Below are positions 23,001 to 31,400 of a stretch of DNA of 34,642 nucleotides, piece by piece (within the stretch, counting starts at the first letter, position 1; every line of letters starts with the position of its first letter). Below the pieces are notes generated by a model, which saw nothing but the letters and a program-made list of their open reading frames with translations, ran no database searches and was not told the origin of the DNA. The translations under genes and the position numbers were made by a program. Source of the DNA: Mageeibacillus sp. UBA1243 (GTDB taxonomy: Bacteria > Bacillota > Clostridia > UBA1212); contig DBWH01000034.1 in NCBI GenBank assembly GCA_002308595.1, forward strand, positions 44,823-79,464, in the 5' to 3' direction.

Positions 23001-24977
23001 TCAAGCCTTCGCAACGTTTCCGTTAACGTCCTCAGGCGTTCTGTACTCAGGCACGATCCGCATCAGGGTCTCTTTGACCTTGGCGTCGTCGCCCGTTTCA
23101 ATCGCATCCTTTAGCAAGCCGAGCTTTGCCTCGACCTCGCCAAGGCTGTGCGGAACGTCTCTCTCGATAAATATGAGCTCGTTGGGAGTCTTGTCAAGGT
23201 TTTCGGTCTTGAGAAGAAGCTCCTCGTAAAGCTTTTCGCCGGGTCTGAGCCCGATCTCGTCAATGTCTATGTCTACGTAAGGCCTCAGGCCCGAAAGTCT
23301 TATCATGGTCTCGGCAAGCTCGATTATTTTAACAGGCTCGCCCATGTCAAGCACAAACAGCTCGCCGCTCGCCGCCATAGCTCCGGAAATAAGCACCAGG
23401 CTCGCGGCTTCCGAAATCGACATGAAGTATCTTATTATGCGCTTGTCGGTTACCGTAAGGGGCCCGCCGTATGCGATCTGCTTTCTGAAAAGAGGCACGA
23501 CCGAGCCTGCGGAGCCGAGCACATTGCCGAAGCGCGTCGCGGAGAAGTTTACCGTATTGCCCTCTTTTGCCGCATACGCCGCGACGATCATCTCGCAGAG
23601 CCTCTTCGTCGCGCCCATAACGTTTGTAGGGTTTACGGCCTTGTCGGTCGAAAGCATTATAAACCGCTCCGCGCCCGATTCAACCGCGCATTTTACGGTG
23701 TTGAGAGTGCCGAATACGTTGTTGTACGCGGCCTCGACACAGTTCTCTTCCATGAGAGGCACGTGCTTGTGCGCAGCAGCGTGAAGCACAACCTCGGGCT
23801 TGTATTTCTTAAACGTCTTCAGCAGACCGTAGTAGTTAGTTACGGATACGATCTCGATTTTGACGTCAATCTCGTCGCCGTAGATGATTTTGAGCTCCTG
23901 TCTCACGTCATATGCGCCGTTTTCGTAGATGTCGACAATGACGATGAGCGAAGGTTTCATCTTGGCGAGTATCCTGCAGAGCTCGGCTCCTATCGAGCCG
24001 CCCCCGCCTGTTACGAGAACCCGCTTGCCCTTGTAATAAGCCGCCGTTTTCCCGTCAAGGATGCTCCTCGGCTTTCTGAAAAGCAGGTCGTCAAGGCCCA
24101 TGCTTCTGAACTTGCCGCGTTCCGCCTCCCCGCCGCGCAGAGACTTGTAGTCGTACGTTCTGACCTTGAAGCCCCAGTCGCGGAAGCGCTTGTAGAGGAC
24201 CTTGGCGATATCCTCGTCGATGTCCGGGCAGGCAAATATGATCTCGCTTATCTCGTACTCGCGGAGCATGATGTCCGTGATCGAGCAGGCGTCGTAAATC
24301 TTAAGGTCGTGAATCTGGCGGCCGATTTTGTCGCGCGAAAGGTCCGCAAAAAACTTTGGCACGTAGTTCGATTCGGGGTCGCCGATCATCTCCTCGGCAA
24401 GAGCGGAACCCTCGTCACCCGCACCTAAAATCACAACGTTCGACTGGACCGCCGAAGAATCCTTGTCCTGGTTTGAAGGTGAAAGAGCGAAAAGTCTGAA
24501 AACCGAAAGCAGGAAGCGGCCGTACTTGGTCCTCGTGTTCCCGCATTTGTAAACGTACCTGTAAATCATCCTGATTGCGAGCGAGCCGAGCAGTGTCGCG
24601 CAGTAAATCGAAAAGCCCCTTGCGATGGTGATGTGCTTGATCGGAAGGAAAAGTTCGAGAAGAATATAAACCACAAAAGCGGCCCCGTCCGTAACAAGGA
24701 GCCTGATGTAGCACTGGATACCGCCGTATCTCCAGATTTGGTTGTAGATCCTGCCGATGATCCTCGCAGCGAAGATCGGCACTCCCGCCAATGCGATATG
24801 GATGAACATATCGAGCGCTCCGAGCTTCTCATCAGCCGAACGGTTCTGGTAAAGAACGAGCATCAGAAAGCAAACGCCGAAGAATATCACCAAATCATAA
24901 AGGACAAGCACCGTCTGGCCGGTGTGCTTCCTCGGTTTCTTTTGCTTTGAGACGTTTTCATTCGTATTATTAGCCAT
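23001..24977 (-). CDS. Membrane-bound nucleotide-sugar 4,6-dehydratase (CapD/PglF/WbpM type)
   Basis: This 658-residue protein has four N-terminal transmembrane helices (about 22-43, 57-78, 91-112, 121-143), then a CoA-binding-like Rossmann domain with ILGAGDEG (183-190). The catalytic extended SDR domain follows, with TGGGGSIG (323-330). The active site reads STDKAVNPTNVMGATKR, with Met in place of the usual YxxxK tyrosine, as in PglF, WbpM and FlaA1. The family removes water from UDP-GlcNAc to give a 4-keto-6-deoxy sugar. A GGAA element precedes the ATG weakly. It has its own promoter with a leader carrying two hairpins, and is followed by capG and capF. Confidence 0.92.
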   Translation of the reverse strand: MANNTNENVSKQKKPRKHTGQTVLVLYDLVIFFGVCFLMLVLYQNRSADEKLGALDMFIHIALAGVPIFAARIIGRIYNQIWRYGGIQCYIRLLVTDGAAFVVYILLELFLPIKHITIARGFSIYCATLLGSLAIRMIYRYVYKCGNTRTKYGRFLLSVFRLFALSPSNQDKDSSAVQSNVVILGAGDEGSALAEEMIGDPESNYVPKFFADLSRDKIGRQIHDLKIYDACSITDIMLREYEISEIIFACPDIDEDIAKVLYKRFRDWGFKVRTYDYKSLRGGEAERGKFRSMGLDDLLFRKPRSILDGKTAAYYKGKRVLVTGGGGSIGAELCRILAKMKPSLIVIVDIYENGAYDVRQELKIIYGDEIDVKIEIVSVTNYYGLLKTFKKYKPEVVLHAAAHKHVPLMEENCVEAAYNNVFGTLNTVKCAVESGAERFIMLSTDKAVNPTNVMGATKRLCEMIVAAYAAKEGNTVNFSATRFGNVLGSAGSVVPLFRKQIAYGGPLTVTDKRIIRYFMSISEAASLVLISGAMAASGELFVLDMGEPVKIIELAETMIRLSGLRPYVDIDIDEIGLRPGEKLYEELLLKTENLDKTPNELIFIERDVPHSLGEVEAKLGLLKDAIETGDDAKVKETLMRIVPEYRTPEDVNGNVAKA

Positions 24978-25015
24978 GTCGCATACGTTTCCGGTGTGTT
25001 TTTTAAGTCAAAGAC

Positions 25016-25082
25016 CCGCAGGGATTTCACTCGGATTCCCTGCGGAAAGTCAAGCCGCAAACCTTCAAAAAAAGAGCGGCTT
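25016..25082 (-). promoter_or_regulatory. Leader with two successive hairpins before the 4,6-dehydratase gene
   Basis: The first stem met by transcription pairs the sequences at 25076-25082 and 25052-25058 (AAGCCGC/GCGGCTT). The second pairs CCGCAGGGA (25016-25024) with TCCCTGCGG (25037-25045). Both fall in the roughly 110-base leader between the mapped promoter and the ATG at 24977. Neither is followed by a strong T run, so they are leader structures or a weak attenuator and not a clear terminator. No known riboswitch class is recognised. Confidence 0.5.
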
Positions 25083-25094
25083 CGCATTACCCCG

Positions 25095-25123
25095 ATGATA
25101 ACACAAAAACCGCCTCTTTGCAA
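25095..25123 (-). promoter_or_regulatory. Internal promoter for the dehydratase-capG-capF genes
   Basis: On the reverse strand, TTGCAA (25118-25123) and TATCAT (25095-25100) are separated by 17 bases, with TGT just before the -10 box as an extended element. This would let the FucNAc genes be transcribed apart from the upstream part of the locus. Confidence 0.65.
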
Positions 25124-25156
25124 TAAATAAAAGCTTTTAAATACGCCTTTAAGCCT

Positions 25157-26476
25157 TTAAAGCCTCCACCACGAGATGCCCGACCTTTCGAGCTCGTCCT
25201 TCGGAATGATTCCCTTGACGTCAAGCAGAACCTTCGGCGTGTCGGAGCTTCCGAAAAGCTTCATGATACCGCCAAGGCCCATCGCCCTGTACTCGTCGTG
25301 CGCAACCGCAATAATAACGCAGTCGCAGCCGGATATACTCTCGATGTCCTTAAGACTTATTCCGTACTCGCGGAAAGCATCCTCTTTCACAGCCCTCGGA
25401 TCGGTGACGTCGGCCTCGATTCCGTACTCGCGAAGCCGCTTGTAAATATCCACGACCCTCGTGTTCCTGATGTCCTTGCAGTTCTCCTTGAACGTGAGTC
25501 CGAGTATCGCAACTTTCGCATTTTCAGGCATAAAACCCGCCGCGACAAGCTTCTTCACAGCCGTGTCCGCAACGAACTTTCCCATGCCCTCGTTCACTGC
25601 CCTGCCGCCAAGGATTATCGTCGAGTGCACCCCGAGCCGCTCCGCCTCGTACGTGAAATAGTACGGGTCAACGCCTATGCAGTGCCCTCCTACAAGCCCC
25701 GGTCTGAAGCCAAGCGCATTCCACTTTGTGTTCATGCCGGCAATGACCTCGCCCGTGTCGATGTCCATCTTGTCAAAAACTATCGCAAGCTCGTTCATGA
25801 AAGCGATGTTTACGTCCCTCTGGCTGTTCTCCGCGACCTTCACCGCCTCCGCCGTCCTGATATTTGAAACAGGAAACGTGCCCGCGTCTATGATCATGTC
25901 GTAAACCGCCTTGATGTCGCCAAGAGACTCCTTGTCCATACCGGACACGACCTTTTTGATGCCTGAAAGCCTGTGCGCCTTGTCGCCGGGATTGATTCTC
26001 TCGGGAGAGTATCCGACTTTAAACTCCTCGCCGTACTTAAGTCCGGATTCCTTTTCAAGAATCGGTACGCACGTATCTTCGGTGCAGCCGGGGTAAACCG
26101 TCGACTCGTAAACAACGATTGAGCCCTTGGGAAGATTCCTTCCTATGATGGTGCTCGCGGAAATGACCGGGGTCAAATCCGGCGTATGGTCCTGATTTAT
26201 TGGCGTCGGAACAGACACGATAAAAAAGGCGCAGTCGCGAAGATCTTTCTCGTCGCTCGTGTAGTAAATGTCAACATTCGAAAGCGCCTCGTCGCCGACC
26301 TCCTCAGTCGGATCGATGCCCTCTTTGAGCACGCCGATGCGCCTCTCCGATATATCAAAACCGGTCACCTTGAGACCTTTTTCGGCAAAAGCAACGGCAA
26401 GCGGCAACCCGACATAGCCAAGCCCCACAACCGCCAGTCTCTTTTCACCTTTTGCGATTTTTTCTGAGAGAGTCAT
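25157..26476 (-). CDS. UDP-N-acetyl-hexosamine 6-dehydrogenase (WbpO/TviB-like nucleotide sugar dehydrogenase)
   Basis: This 439-residue member of the UDP-glucose/GDP-mannose dehydrogenase family has the NAD motif GLGYVG (18-23), the conserved VSVPTPINQDHTPDL, ESTVYPGCTED, a central EAVKVAENSQRDVNIAFMNEL, and the catalytic Cys266 in VGGHCIGVDPYYF. The C-terminal domain begins with ILGLTFKENCKDIRNT. The wording of these blocks resembles the UDP-GlcNAc/UDP-GalNAc 6-dehydrogenases that make hexosaminuronic acids for capsule. The family is certain, but which epimer is oxidised is not. CGAGG precedes the ATG, 30 bases after the sugar transferase stop. Confidence 0.92.
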   Translation of the reverse strand: MTLSEKIAKGEKRLAVVGLGYVGLPLAVAFAEKGLKVTGFDISERRIGVLKEGIDPTEEVGDEALSNVDIYYTSDEKDLRDCAFFIVSVPTPINQDHTPDLTPVISASTIIGRNLPKGSIVVYESTVYPGCTEDTCVPILEKESGLKYGEEFKVGYSPERINPGDKAHRLSGIKKVVSGMDKESLGDIKAVYDMIIDAGTFPVSNIRTAEAVKVAENSQRDVNIAFMNELAIVFDKMDIDTGEVIAGMNTKWNALGFRPGLVGGHCIGVDPYYFTYEAERLGVHSTIILGGRAVNEGMGKFVADTAVKKLVAAGFMPENAKVAILGLTFKENCKDIRNTRVVDIYKRLREYGIEADVTDPRAVKEDAFREYGISLKDIESISGCDCVIIAVAHDEYRAMGLGGIMKLFGSSDTPKVLLDVKGIIPKDELERSGISWWRL

Positions 26477-26506
26477 AAAAACCTCGTTGATTTCAAATCA
26501 TTAAAA

Positions 26507-27127
26507 TTATTGGATTTTTTCGGAAGAATCATTGCTTTCTGAAGTCTTCTTTCCTTCCACAACGCCCTCGGCGCGGAAGACCGCCCTGACGGTTCCGATG
26601 AGGCACTTGAAGTCAAAACCGATGCCCATGCGCTTTACGTATTCGCCGTCAAGCCTTGCCTTGTCCGGTATTGAAAGCTCGTCCCTTCCGTTAATCTGCG
26701 CCCAACCTGTGAGACCGGGTCTTACGTCATTGGCGCCGTACTTGTCGCGCTCTTCCACCAAGTCGTCCTGGTTCCAGAGCGCCGGTCTCGGCCCCACAAA
26801 ACTCATCTTAAACGTCAGAATGTTGAAAAGCTGCGGCAGCTCGTCAAGCGAAAACCGCCTCAGAAACCTTCCCACGCCCGTTATCCTGTCCTCGGGATTA
26901 TCAAGCAGATGGGTCGCCACTTCGGGCGTGCCCTTCTTCATCGTTCTGAACTTAATGAGCGTAAACAGTTTTTTCCCCTTTCCGACTCTTTTCTGGCTGT
27001 AAAACGCATGGCCGGGGCTCGAAACCAGCACCGCGACCGCAATCACGGCCATCGGCAGCAGCGTGAGCAGGATGCATATCAGCGCAGCAACGAAATCAAA
27101 AAGGGGCTTTAAAAACTTTGCGTACAT
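26507..27127 (-). CDS. Monotopic phosphoglycosyl transferase (PglC/WcaJ-type sugar transferase)
   Basis: This 206-residue protein has one N-terminal re-entrant membrane helix (about 7-36), FYSQKRVGKGKKLFTLIKFRTM, the catalytic Asp95-Glu96 in RFSLDELPQLFNIL, SFVGPRPAL, and RPGLTGWAQINGRDELS. These match the minimal catalytic core of PglC-like enzymes, which place the first sugar phosphate from a UDP-sugar onto undecaprenyl phosphate at the inner membrane. It would thus start the lipid-linked repeat unit of the polysaccharide. Its ATG lies ten bases after the stop of the zinc-ribbon gene, so the two are cotranscribed. Confidence 0.94.
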   Translation of the reverse strand: MYAKFLKPLFDFVAALICILLTLLPMAVIAVAVLVSSPGHAFYSQKRVGKGKKLFTLIKFRTMKKGTPEVATHLLDNPEDRITGVGRFLRRFSLDELPQLFNILTFKMSFVGPRPALWNQDDLVEERDKYGANDVRPGLTGWAQINGRDELSIPDKARLDGEYVKRMGIGFDFKCLIGTVRAVFRAEGVVEGKKTSESNDSSEKIQ

Positions 27128-27136
27128 ATCTCTTTG

Positions 27137-28270
27137 TCAGATAGTATTCTCTTTCTCGAATTTCTTTCTCTCGGCAATGAGCGTCGAAACGATTGTCTCG
27201 CTCCTCTGTGCCGCCGTTTTCTTGTCAAGAAGGCTCGACGGGAATCTCGACTCGATCTCGCTGATGGTCTTCTTTGAAGTGAAAAGTCTCCAGCGCTTGT
27301 AGACCTTGGCGTCTTCCGGATTTTTAGCGAAATATTCCTCGCTCGACTTCTTGTAGTCGTCAATGATGCTGCGGTTTGCGGCGATGTCCTCGTCGTACCT
27401 CTTCAGGCGGTTCACGGTTGAAGGAATACTGTTATAGGCGGTCTTCAGCTTCTCCGTGAGGGCCTTGTACTGCGACACAAACGGGCAAGGCATCTTCTGG
27501 TCAACGCGCTCCGTCACAATGAGGTCCTTGCCTTTAACGACTGTCTTATAGCCAATGATATACTCGATCGGCTTTGACACTTCCTTGATATAGTCGAGGG
27601 TCTCCTTGATGAGGTCCTTCTTCACGTTCTCAAGGTTCGACCAGCGTATGAGGCTCTCCTGGTTGATGAGGTCGGCGCATGATTCGAGATACTCGACAAG
27701 CCTGCAGGTGCCGTCGTAGTGGTCCTTGGCGTAGTCCGCGTTCTCGTAAATAAAATCGCCGCTGTGCGTGTAATGCTCTTCGCTGTAGCGCTTCACAAAC
27801 TTGACAAGTCTGTCGGTAAAAAGCGACAAAACTTCGGCTTTATCACTTCCCGAATATCCGGTCGCGGACGCATTTTTAGCGGCGGTTATACCGTCTCTGA
27901 ACTTAAGGTCGAGAGGCTTTGACATTGCCGATAACGCAAGGCCCGCAAAAAGCCTTGAGCCCCAGACGCTCTTGTCATTGTCGGCAAGCTCCAGGAGCCC
28001 TTTGTAAGCGGTCTCAAACTCGCCTTTATCATAAAGATCGACACCGCCAAGGAACGACTTCGGCATCGGTACAGGCGCTTTCTCAGCCTCCCCGCTTTCA
28101 GCCTTCTTCGGCGAGTCTTTTGTCTTGCTCGCAGGTTCGCTTGCAACAGATGCAAACGTTTTAACAGGGATCATGAGCTTCGTTCCGCAGGCATCGCAGA
28201 AAACCTGAGTTTCGCCGTCGTCCGCCTGAACTTCGGCTCCGCAGTGGTAGCATTTTAAGTTAATAAGCAT
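27137..28270 (-). CDS. Zinc-ribbon protein of unknown function, first gene of the polysaccharide locus
   Basis: This 377-residue soluble protein has an N-terminal zinc ribbon with Cys7, Cys10, Cys25 and Cys28 (CYHCG and CDACG). A charged, low-complexity linker follows (about 45-70). The remainder is mostly helical, with a TPR-like stretch near residues 75-125 (LYDKGEFETAYKGLLEL) and a coiled-coil-prone Lys/Glu-rich end. There is no membrane segment or enzyme motif. GGGAGG precedes the ATG, and it has a good promoter. It is divergent from the AAA+/M41 gene, with 198 bases between, and followed ten bases on by the phosphoglycosyl transferase. Function is not recognised. A link to the protease is only positional. 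Confidence 0.7.
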   Translation of the reverse strand: MLINLKCYHCGAEVQADDGETQVFCDACGTKLMIPVKTFASVASEPASKTKDSPKKAESGEAEKAPVPMPKSFLGGVDLYDKGEFETAYKGLLELADNDKSVWGSRLFAGLALSAMSKPLDLKFRDGITAAKNASATGYSGSDKAEVLSLFTDRLVKFVKRYSEEHYTHSGDFIYENADYAKDHYDGTCRLVEYLESCADLINQESLIRWSNLENVKKDLIKETLDYIKEVSKPIEYIIGYKTVVKGKDLIVTERVDQKMPCPFVSQYKALTEKLKTAYNSIPSTVNRLKRYDEDIAANRSIIDDYKKSSEEYFAKNPEDAKVYKRWRLFTSKKTISEIESRFPSSLLDKKTAAQRSETIVSTLIAERKKFEKENTI

Positions 28271-28301
28271 AAAAGGCCTCCCTTATGTCTTAATCGCCTT
28301 G

Positions 28302-28331
28302 ATTATACAATTTTTGGCGGTTTCTGTTCAA
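28302..28331 (-). promoter_or_regulatory. Promoter for the zinc-ribbon/polysaccharide transcript
   Basis: On the reverse strand, TTGAAC (28326-28331) and a perfect TATAAT (28302-28307) are separated by 18 bases. A CGCCAA core lies inside the spacer. Confidence 0.7.
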
Positions 28332-28357
28332 GCAAAAAAAGATTTTCAGGAAATTTC

Positions 28358-28377
28358 GAACCTCTCCGAACCTCTCC
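28358..28377. repeat. Tandem duplication of GAACCTCTCC in the divergent promoter region
   Basis: The ten-base unit GAACCTCTCC is present twice in direct succession between the two divergent promoters. It may be a regulator site or a chance duplication. Confidence 0.4.
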
Positions 28378-28393
28378 GCCAAGCGCTTTTTCC

Positions 28394-28422
28394 TTGACTT
28401 TTCGCGCGCGCATATTTAAAAT
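28394..28422 (+). promoter_or_regulatory. Promoter for the AAA+/M41 gene
   Basis: TTGACT (28394-28399) and TAAAAT (28417-28422) are separated by 17 bases, placed 46 bases before the ATG, which has AAGGAG upstream (28457-28462). Confidence 0.75.
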
Positions 28423-28468
28423 GGAGGCAATATTTAGATTTTCACGTATTGTTTAAAAGGAGTACGAC

Positions 28469-31400
28469 ATGGCAGATAATACCAATTCGGCAGGCGACAA
28501 CAAAAACGAGAGGCCATCGAACGCTGTTTGGTCCCCGAAGAACAGGCTGAATCTCATTGACGACGCGTCATTTGCGCTTGCAAGTGAATTCCTGAAGAAA
28601 GGTTACGTCAAGAGCATTTCAATCACCGAGGCTGACGGCAAACCGACCGTAAGGGCCTATTTTTCGGTCGAAACGTGCGAAGCGGCGGCGCTCAACGACG
28701 AGTACACACCGACGAACGAAGACAGGGTTGTGAAGACGACGATTGACGGTGCCATTGGCGTGTGCGACACTCCCACGTGCTGCAGAAACAGGTGCATTCC
28801 CCTCATCGCGGCATACATGAAGTACCTTGAGACAAACGGTTGGCTTGGCGATGTGCTTTCAGAGCGCGAGAAATTCCGCTCGAAGCCTGATTTTAAGAAC
28901 GACGTGTTCGAGTTTGACTGGCTGCCCGACGGAGACTCTCTTAACGTGATCCCGCAGAACTACATCGACGCCGCCGAGGAGCTCCTCTTCTACGACCTCT
29001 GCACCGTAAGGCCCACGCCCTCGAAGTCCGGCTTCATTCCGATCGATTTTGACAACAGGATCTGCCGTTCTCTTCAGCTTGAGGACGCCAATTTCACCTT
29101 CACGGATTTCATGCTCCACCTCGAAAGAACCAAGGGGCTCACGTCCAACATGGGCGACGGCATCACGATAGGCACAAAATTCAATCCGGCGGTCTCCAAC
29201 TGCAGCGGAACGTGCGAAAACTGCAAATGCGAATTCTGCGTGCCCGTCATCGCGGCATACATCAAATACCTCAGGGAGAGCGGCTACGAGAACATGGTAA
29301 AGCGTGCCGAGCTCGAGCGCCAGGAGTTCCCCGAGAACATACGCTACGGCACGAAAATGCCTTTTGAAGAGAGCGACCAGACGGTCAAAAAGCTTGTCGA
29401 TCAGATTTTGTGCCTCCCGAAGGACGTGCTTGACGGTGTCAGCAGGCTCCTTGACAGCGGCCAGGTGAGCGTTTTTCCGCACACGCCAAAGGACAAAAAG
29501 CACAAGAGCAAGGACGACGAGGATATAATCTGCGACCTTGCGATCTGGTACTATAAAGAAGGCAAAGTTCTGACTGAAGCGAAGACCATTGGCGATTTCT
29601 TCTGCAGCGACGAGACCGAAGGCGTTTTCATCTACCACATCAAGAGCCTCGAGTTCACTTCAAAGGAGCTTCCTTTCTACGAAATCGTGCTGAGAGCCAC
29701 CGTCGCCCTCGACTACCTCAGGAAGTCGTCTTTCAACACCGAAACGCTCAGTTTCAGACGCGCCAAGGTCATTGACAGGTTCATGCGCGAGACCGAGCAG
29801 GTTCCGGGACTCGAGCGCATCATGCGACTTGCCAATAACGAAAAAACAAACTCCCTCTTCTGCATCATCGAAGGCAGCAAGGACACCGGCAAGCGAAAGA
29901 TCGTCGAGACCATCGCGGAAGTTCTTGCCCAGAACGGCAAGATTAAAACCAAGGACTACCAGAAATGCACGTTTGAGGAGCTCGGCAGGACCCTTATAAG
30001 GTCGTACGAGCCCGCCTACCGTGAGGAGCACGACCCCTACAGCTATCCGTCAGGCCCCTACTACGAAGGCCCGAAGTACAACGTTTTTGAAAAGCAGGTT
30101 CTCTACGTCGTGACAGGCCTCCAGAAGTTCCTCAGGGACGTCGAGGAGGAAGGCGCGCACGAGACACGCATGGAGCACATCTTAAAGATTTTGGGGCGCG
30201 CCGAAAAAGACACTTACGTTGTGATACTCGGTCTCAGCCCTGACGAGGTTGACAGTTTCCTTGCCCTTGACAGCAGGTACAAGTTCCTCTACGGTCAGAA
30301 CAGGCTCCACATTCCGAACATGACCACCGAGCAGCTCTGCAGGGAGTATCTCTCCGAGCTCTCGCAGGACGTCAGGAGCCAGATCAAGGACGAAGAGGAG
30401 TTCAGGCAGAAGTTTGCCGAGTACATCGCGTTCAACGAGAAGTTCCTGCCGATGGGCAACACAGAGCTTGTGAACTACCTCGCCAATTACAGCAACGTCG
30501 AAGGCAAGCCCGAGCTGCCGCCAAATGCATACAACAACAAGAACGCCGCCCTCGCCCTTGAAGAGATGATAGGCATGAGCGCTATCAAGCAGCAGATCAA
30601 GGACTTTGAGCAGTTCATGGCGTTCCAGAAGAAGGCGCAGGCGTCCGGCATCAAGGTTGAACACGGCAACATGCACATGCTCTTCACCGGAAACCCCGGA
30701 ACAGGTAAGACGACTGTTGCAAGGATCATCGCTTCAATGCTTTTTGACATTGGCGTGTTAAAGAGCAACAAGCTCATTGAGGTTGAGAGGAAGGACCTTG
30801 TCGCGTCGTACGTCGGACAGACCGCGAACAAGACGGGTGAGGTTATCAAGAAAGCCCTTGGCGGTGTCCTCTTTATAGACGAGGCGTACGCGCTGGTGCT
30901 TGACGATTCCGACAGCTTCGGAAAAGAAGCGATTGCGACCATTGTCAAGGCGATGGAGGACCACAAAGAGGACCTCATCGTGATTTTTGCGGGCTATGAG
31001 AAGGAGATGAACGACTTCCTGAAGTCAAATTCGGGTATCGAGTCGCGCGTCGGCTACACGTTCAGGTTCGAAAACTACTCGCTTTCAGAGCTCTCTCAGA
31101 TGTACGTGAACAACCTCACCAAATCGAATTTCACCCTCTCCCCCGGCGTCCGCAAAACGATGGAAAACGTCACCGAATTCTTCGTGAACAGGCGCTATTT
31201 CGGAAACGGCCGCTTCGTAAAGAAGATGACCCAGGAGACGATCATAAGACACGCCAAGAACGAACAGACGCAGGACGACTGGCAGCTCAACCTCATCACC
31301 GAGGAGGACGTTCCGACCGTCGAGGATATGTCCGTCAAGACTTCGGCCGAAGAAACCAAGACCTCAGGCCTTGAAAACCTGATCGGACTTGACGATATCA

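Noticed and set aside
23148..24428. Long open frame of 426 codons on the + strand.
   Set aside because: It is antisense to the 4,6-dehydratase gene, whose motifs are unmistakable. The frame has no family features and no ribosome site, and is a by-product of codon bias.
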